Origin: Cyclobacteriaceae bacterium
GTDB taxonomy: Bacteria > Bacteroidota > Bacteroidia > Cytophagales > Cyclobacteriaceae
Reading direction: 5' to 3'
NCBI GenBank assembly: GCA_029882725.1
Contig: JAOUKG010000060.1
Location: forward strand, 1-9,010
Length of the DNA: 9,010 nucleotides
Shown: in pieces, positions 5,553-9,010 of the stretch
Numbering within the stretch: position 1 is the first letter of the stretch
Layout of the letters: every line of letters starts with the position of its first letter
Position numbers and translations under genes: made by a program
The notes under the pieces: model-generated
The model's input: the letters and a program-made list of their open reading frames with translations, nothing else
The model's database searches: none
What the model was told of the DNA's origin: nothing

Positions 5553-8258
5553 ATGAGACTTTTTACTATCACCACACTACTTTTTGTTTCTGTTATTTAT
5601 CCGGTTTTGGCGCAAAGCGACAAATGGACTCCAGAGGAAATTATTAATACCGATTATGTATCAGGTCCTGTTTTTTCGCCTAATGGGGAAATGGTGGTTT
5701 GGACTCAGAAGAAAGGACTGACCAAAGAAGATAAGTTTGTAAATGACTTTTATTTGGCCAGATTAAGTTTGCTCGAAAAAGGTAAAATTAAGGTTATTCA
5801 CCTTACCAATACCAACGATAGTGATCATAGTCCTCTTTTTGATAAGAAGAACGAATATTTGTATTTTCTTTCTTCCCGAAAGGAAGGTAAAAAACTTTGG
5901 AGACTCAATATGCTTGGTGGTGAACCAGAGGAAGTACAAGAGTTTAAAAATGGTATCAGCTCTATTTCCTGGCTAGATGAAAAAAATATACTTTTTGTAA
6001 GCTCCGAAGGAAAGTCGCTGTATGATATTCAAAATGAAAAAGATAATACCCAAATTATAGAAGATACTGCGCATTGGCAACCAACTCGTTTGTACGCCTT
6101 TAATATTGAGACGAAAAAAACAAAGCGCATCACAAATAATCGATTTAAGGTTTCCGATTATGCAGTTTCCAGAAATGGGAACTATCTGGTTTACAGACTT
6201 ACCACTACTCCTGATTTTGGAATTGACGGAAACCCAAAACCTCAATATTTTTTGAAAGACCTGAAAAGTGGTGAAGAAAAGGAAATTGTAAAGGGACTGC
6301 AAGGACCGTCGAACTTTCAGTTTACAGCTTCTTCTTCGGGTTTTTATTTTTTAGCTACCAAATCTTCCAATCCGGAGTGGGAAGGGGCCGGTATTGAAGA
6401 ATTATATTATTATGATCTAATTTTAGGGGATTATAAAAAGGTGCCCATTGACTGGGAAAAGGGAATTGCCTATAGCTATTTTATTTCCGGGGAAGATGTT
6501 GTGGCTCAATTGGCAAATGGCCCTTTAAAAGAAGTGGTTGTTTATAGAAGATCGGGACAAAGTTGGCAAAAGCTGCCTCTCGATTTTGGCTCTGCAAAAA
6601 ATAATCATGTGTCGTTGATGAATATCAGTGAAAACGGGAAAAAACTTATTTATACCTATTCTACTGCCTCCAGGCTTCCGGAGTATTTTATAACCGATAT
6701 TGGGAATACTAAAAAAGGGGTAACGGTAAGTAATGAGAAGGTACTGACTTCTTTAAATGATAAATTGAAGAAAAAGAAGATCGCTAAATCGGAAATTATT
6801 TACTGGAAAGGGGCTTTGGACGAAGAAGTGAATGGGATTTTGTACTATCCAAAGAATTATGAGGCGGGTAAACAATATCCGTTGATCTTGTCTATACACG
6901 GTGGTCCTACTGGTGTGGATCAGGATTCGTGGTCGGAGAGGTGGTCTACCTATCCACAAATTTATACGGAAAAAGGAGCTTTTGTATTAAAGCCCAACTA
7001 CCATGGATCGGGGCAACACAGTCTTGCCTTTATTGAATCGATTAAAAACGGTAATTACTATCATTTGGAACAAATAGACCTCTATAATGGAATTATGCAC
7101 CTCAAGGAAAAGGGGATGGTCGATATGAATAAACTGGGGCTGATGGGATGGTCAAATGGAGCTATACTTACCACTTGGATGACCTTGAAATATCCCGATA
7201 TGTTCAAGGTAGCAGCCCCCGGCGCAGGTGATATTAACTGGACTTCCGATTATGGTACTTGTCAGTTTGGTGTTACCTTCGATCAAAGTTACTTTGGTGG
7301 AGCGCCCTGGGACGATACCAACGGAAAACATTATAACGAGTGGTACATAAACAATTCACCAATTTTTGAAATTGAAAAAATTAAAACACCCACCATTATT
7401 TTTCACGGAAGTGAAGACAGGGCCGTACCTCGTGATCAGGGTTGGGAGTATTACCGGGGACTACAACAAGTAGGAGTAGCACCGGTAAAGTTTTTATGGT
7501 TTCCCGGACAACCTCATGGTTTACAAAAGCTTACTCATCAGCTGCGCAAAATGAAAGAAGAAATTAAATGGATTGACCAATACCTTTTTGAAATACCAGA
7601 TACTACCAATGAGTCTTTTAAGAAAGACAGTCCGTTGGCCACACAACTTCTTTTACAAACACACATAAATAACAAAGGGTATTACGGAGTTGATAAAGAG
7701 GGGAAATTGCTACCTGAAACAGTATCGGTGGGGAAGGACAGTATAGCATTGGGTAAATTTGAAGTTACCGTGGCACAATATTATATTTACCTGGGTAAAG
7801 ACATTCCCGAAAATGAAGGAAATTTACCAATAAGAGGGCTTTCAAAAACAGAAATAGAAGGTTATCTAAATTGGATAACCGATTTAACGGGTGTGAAATA
7901 CAGACTCCCCAATGCAAAAGAGGCAAAAGCTTTGCACCAGCTTTCGCGGAAATCGTTCAATGGTCAGAACAACTTAAATTATTGGTCAGGGTACCAATTA
8001 ACTGCTTATGATGTGAAAGCCTTGAAGATTAAACTGGAAGACTTGGAGATTTCTTTGATCAAACCCGTGGGTACTTTCCAACCGGTAAAAGTCAAGGATG
8101 TGCAAGTGTTTGATTTAGGGGGTAATGTAGGTGAGTATTATTTGGACGGCACGGAATTGAAGGTATATGATTACAGTGCCTATGATTTTGTGGATCCACA
8201 TATTGAGGATGTTAAAGAAGATGGAAAGCATACAGGCTTTAGGGTTGTGGTGGAATAA
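5553..8258 (+). CDS. Secreted S9-family (prolyl oligopeptidase-type) serine peptidase fused to an FGE-sulfatase-like C-terminal domain
   Basis: This is a 901-residue exported peptidase, expected to cleave peptides in the periplasm or outside. Residues 1-20 form a signal peptide (PVLA/QS) with no lipobox. Residues ~30-400 read as the beta-propeller of S9 enzymes, with PD40/WD40-like blades such as VSGPVFSPNGEMVVWTQ (36-52). The alpha/beta-hydrolase domain covers ~420-680: HGGP oxyanion motif (449-452), nucleophile Ser534 in GWSNG (532-536), acid Asp622 in HGSEDRAVP, and His655 in PGQPHG, so the triad is complete. Residues ~715-901 look like a second domain of the FGE-sulfatase/SUMF1 superfamily: GKFEVTVAQYYIY (734-746), LPIRGLSKTEIEGYLNWI (758-775), YRLPNAKEAKAL (783-794), FDLGGNVGEYYLDG (853-866) and terminal GFRVVV (895-900). 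That domain has no cysteine, so the copper-binding cysteine pair of true formylglycine-generating enzymes is absent. The reading frame is intact. The exact peptide specificity (dipeptidyl or oligopeptidyl) is not resolved. Confidence 0.9.
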   Translation: MRLFTITTLLFVSVIYPVLAQSDKWTPEEIINTDYVSGPVFSPNGEMVVWTQKKGLTKEDKFVNDFYLARLSLLEKGKIKVIHLTNTNDSDHSPLFDKKNEYLYFLSSRKEGKKLWRLNMLGGEPEEVQEFKNGISSISWLDEKNILFVSSEGKSLYDIQNEKDNTQIIEDTAHWQPTRLYAFNIETKKTKRITNNRFKVSDYAVSRNGNYLVYRLTTTPDFGIDGNPKPQYFLKDLKSGEEKEIVKGLQGPSNFQFTASSSGFYFLATKSSNPEWEGAGIEELYYYDLILGDYKKVPIDWEKGIAYSYFISGEDVVAQLANGPLKEVVVYRRSGQSWQKLPLDFGSAKNNHVSLMNISENGKKLIYTYSTASRLPEYFITDIGNTKKGVTVSNEKVLTSLNDKLKKKKIAKSEIIYWKGALDEEVNGILYYPKNYEAGKQYPLILSIHGGPTGVDQDSWSERWSTYPQIYTEKGAFVLKPNYHGSGQHSLAFIESIKNGNYYHLEQIDLYNGIMHLKEKGMVDMNKLGLMGWSNGAILTTWMTLKYPDMFKVAAPGAGDINWTSDYGTCQFGVTFDQSYFGGAPWDDTNGKHYNEWYINNSPIFEIEKIKTPTIIFHGSEDRAVPRDQGWEYYRGLQQVGVAPVKFLWFPGQPHGLQKLTHQLRKMKEEIKWIDQYLFEIPDTTNESFKKDSPLATQLLLQTHINNKGYYGVDKEGKLLPETVSVGKDSIALGKFEVTVAQYYIYLGKDIPENEGNLPIRGLSKTEIEGYLNWITDLTGVKYRLPNAKEAKALHQLSRKSFNGQNNLNYWSGYQLTAYDVKALKIKLEDLEISLIKPVGTFQPVKVKDVQVFDLGGNVGEYYLDGTELKVYDYSAYDFVDPHIEDVKEDGKHTGFRVVVE

Positions 8259-8260
8259 AT

Positions 8261-8321
8261 ATTACCTGCCTGTAGAGACGCACGGCCGTGCGTCTCTACA
8301 GGCAGTGCCGTAATTTTTTTT
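8261..8321 (+). terminator. Likely terminator of the S9 peptidase gene, built on the palindrome
   Basis: The palindrome starts 7 bases after the peptidase stop codon. Flanking attac (8261-8265) can pair with gtaat (8310-8314) across a four-base bulge, and a run of eight T residues (8314-8321) follows. This gives a strong stem plus T-tract in the plus direction, as expected for a rho-independent terminator. The stem lacks a conventional loop because the palindrome is perfect, so a few central pairs would have to open. Confidence 0.6.
8266..8305. repeat. 40-bp perfect GC-rich palindrome (REP-like)
   Basis: Bases 8266-8285 are the exact reverse complement of 8286-8305, centred on cacggccgtg (8281-8290) and containing gtagagacg and its complement cgtctctac. 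It is far GC-richer than its surroundings. From memory, palindromes built on gtagagacg...cgtctctac recur in intergenic DNA of some Bacteroidota and cyanobacteria, which suggests a dispersed REP-like element rather than a gene-specific structure. No transposase is adjacent. A genome-wide copy count would decide. Confidence 0.85.
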
Positions 8322-8394
8322 CATAGTAAAGAAGGCTGTTTTGCCTATGTTTTCAACTATTATTAAAATACTTAAAAAATATTTCTATTTATCA

Positions 8395-8425
8395 TTTGCA
8401 TTTAAAAAATTACCGCCTACATTTG
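8395..8425 (+). promoter_or_regulatory. Bacteroidota promoter of the tRNA-Asp gene
   Basis: TTTG (8395-8398) and TACATTTG (8418-8425) are separated by 19 bases, an exact match to the TTTG / TAnnTTTG promoter of Bacteroidota primary sigma factor. Transcription should start near 8432, about 34 bases before the mature tRNA 5' end. This is the clearest promoter in the window. Confidence 0.8.
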
Positions 8426-8465
8426 CACCTCGATTTGAGACAAACGGTCACAAAAATCACATAAT

Positions 8466-8539
8466 GGTCCGGTAGTTCAGCTGGTTAGAATGCCTGCCTG
8501 TCACGCAGGAGGTCGCGGGTTCGAGTCCCGTCCGGACCG
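8466..8539 (+). tRNA. tRNA-Asp (anticodon GUC)
   Basis: A full cloverleaf can be drawn. The acceptor arms are GGTCCGG (8466-8472) and CCGGACC (8532-8538) with discriminator G8539. The anticodon stem is CCTGC/GCAGG (8493-8497 with 8505-8509) around the seven-base loop CTGTCAC, placing anticodon GTC at 8500-8502. The T-loop is TTCGAGT, closed by a GCGGG/CCCGT stem with one G-U pair. The 3' CCA is not encoded and must be added by nucleotidyltransferase. It stands as a single-gene unit between its own promoter and terminator. Confidence 0.97.
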
Positions 8540-8550
8540 CTTAAATCGTT

Positions 8551-8587
8551 AAAAAACCCTCTTTATGATAAATAGAGAGGGTTTTTT
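8551..8587. terminator. Bidirectional terminator between tRNA-Asp and the TM2 gene
   Basis: A hairpin pairs 8551-8566 with 8572-8587 around a five-base loop (8567-8571), with one G-T pair. Its core is CCCTCT/AGAGGG flanked by six A and six T residues. It therefore ends in a T-tract on either strand and can terminate both the tRNA-Asp transcript and the convergent TM2-protein gene, whose stop is 27 bases away. Confidence 0.9.
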
Positions 8588-8613
8588 GTTAATGGGGACA
8601 GTTTGAGTTGAAA

Positions 8614-8949
8614 TCAATCTGTTCTATCCTCTTGTGTTGCTGCACTTTTGTTTCCAGAAATTGCTGCCATCATCATTATGTCTCTTTTATGCTGATCATC
8701 TCTTTCTTGCTTTTCTTTCTTTTCAATGTCATCTATTTGCATTGCTATATTCATATTATGATTATCAATTCTTCCTGATATTAGGAAAAGTTCAATAAAG
8801 TGCCATATGAAAAAACCTCCAGCTGTTACCCAATAAACAATTTGAATTCCCCAGTTATTCATATAAGCGTGTTGAGCTCCAAGGAAAAACCAAAGTGCAT
8901 AAGCAGTGCCTTTAGATTTGATCTGTGATTGTAAGATGATTTTATTCAT
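8614..8949 (-). CDS. TM2-domain small membrane protein
   Basis: This predicted 111-residue inner-membrane protein has two hydrophobic segments, about 14-30 (GTAYALWFFLGAQHAYM) and 33-57 (WGIQIVYWVTAGGFFIWHFIELFLI). They are joined by a very short turn, the layout of TM2-domain proteins. The FFLGAQHAYMNNWGIQIVYW segment follows the usual TM2 pattern (FLG..G.HrFYlG....Gi.q), though the Arg-Phe part is replaced by Ala-Tyr. After the membrane part comes a highly charged, probably coiled-coil tail (68-95, rich in Glu, Asp and Lys) and a polar end. TM2 proteins in bacteria have no well-defined single function, so none is assigned. The ATG at 8947-8949 is preceded by an A-rich leader with no Shine-Dalgarno, and the upstream promoter is not clear before the window ends. 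Confidence 0.8.
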   Translation of the reverse strand: MNKIILQSQIKSKGTAYALWFFLGAQHAYMNNWGIQIVYWVTAGGFFIWHFIELFLISGRIDNHNMNIAMQIDDIEKKEKQERDDQHKRDIMMMAAISGNKSAATQEDRTD

Positions 8950-9010
8950 TTCTATTTTGTTTAGGTTAGAAAAACATCTGATGAAGATAATAATATATCA
9001 CATAATCATA

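Noticed and set aside
8529..8538. Shared 10-mer between the tRNA-Asp 3' end and repeat copy 1 (cgtccggacc at 41-50), suggesting an att site
   Set aside because: Only 10 bases match, the other repeat copies diverge from it, and there is no integrase or phage gene in the window.

Overview
The window looks like a low-GC chromosome segment from a Bacteroidota bacterium, most likely Flavobacteriia or Cytophagia. The support is a SusC/SusD outer-membrane uptake pair, a small flavobacterial-type lipoprotein, A-rich rather than Shine-Dalgarno leaders, and promoter boxes of the Bacteroidota form TTTG / TAnnTTTG. I cannot name genus or species from the sequence.

Layout from left to right. Bases 1-303 hold no convincing gene; about 38-187 carry six degenerate copies of a ~20-bp repeat built on (g)acgtccggatcaattcag. 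A perfect 32-bp-stem hairpin (304-371) begins at the first base of the susD stop codon and is the operon terminator. On the minus strand lie susD-like (369-1688) and susC-like (1695-4667), 6 nt apart and transcribed susC then susD. A 318-bp AT-rich divergent region (4668-4985) separates them from plus-strand genes: a 152-aa coiled-coil-like lipoprotein (4986-5444) and a 901-aa secreted S9 serine peptidase (5553-8258). The peptidase gene is followed by a 40-bp perfect GC-rich palindrome (8266-8305) and a T-tract. Then come a tRNA-Asp(GUC) gene (8466-8539) with a near-ideal Bacteroidota promoter, a bidirectional terminator (8551-8587), and a convergent TM2-domain membrane protein gene (8614-8949, minus strand).

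How the genes may work together. SusC/SusD form a TonB-dependent import complex with a surface lipoprotein lid. No glycoside hydrolase, polysaccharide lyase, sulfatase or sensor/regulator gene is visible beside them, so the substrate is not assigned. The only degradative enzyme nearby is the divergent S9 peptidase, which makes oligopeptide uptake a possible but unproven role.

The most notable item is the peptidase itself. Its complete Ser-Asp-His catalytic domain is followed by about 185 residues that read as a compact, cysteine-free formylglycine-generating-enzyme-like (FGE-sulfatase/SUMF1) domain. Other items worth a second look are the 23-bp-period repeat array, the hairpin that starts at the susD stop codon, and the 40-bp palindrome. 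I found no CRISPR array, no transposase gene and no clear phage gene, and no evidence of a wholly new multi-gene system.
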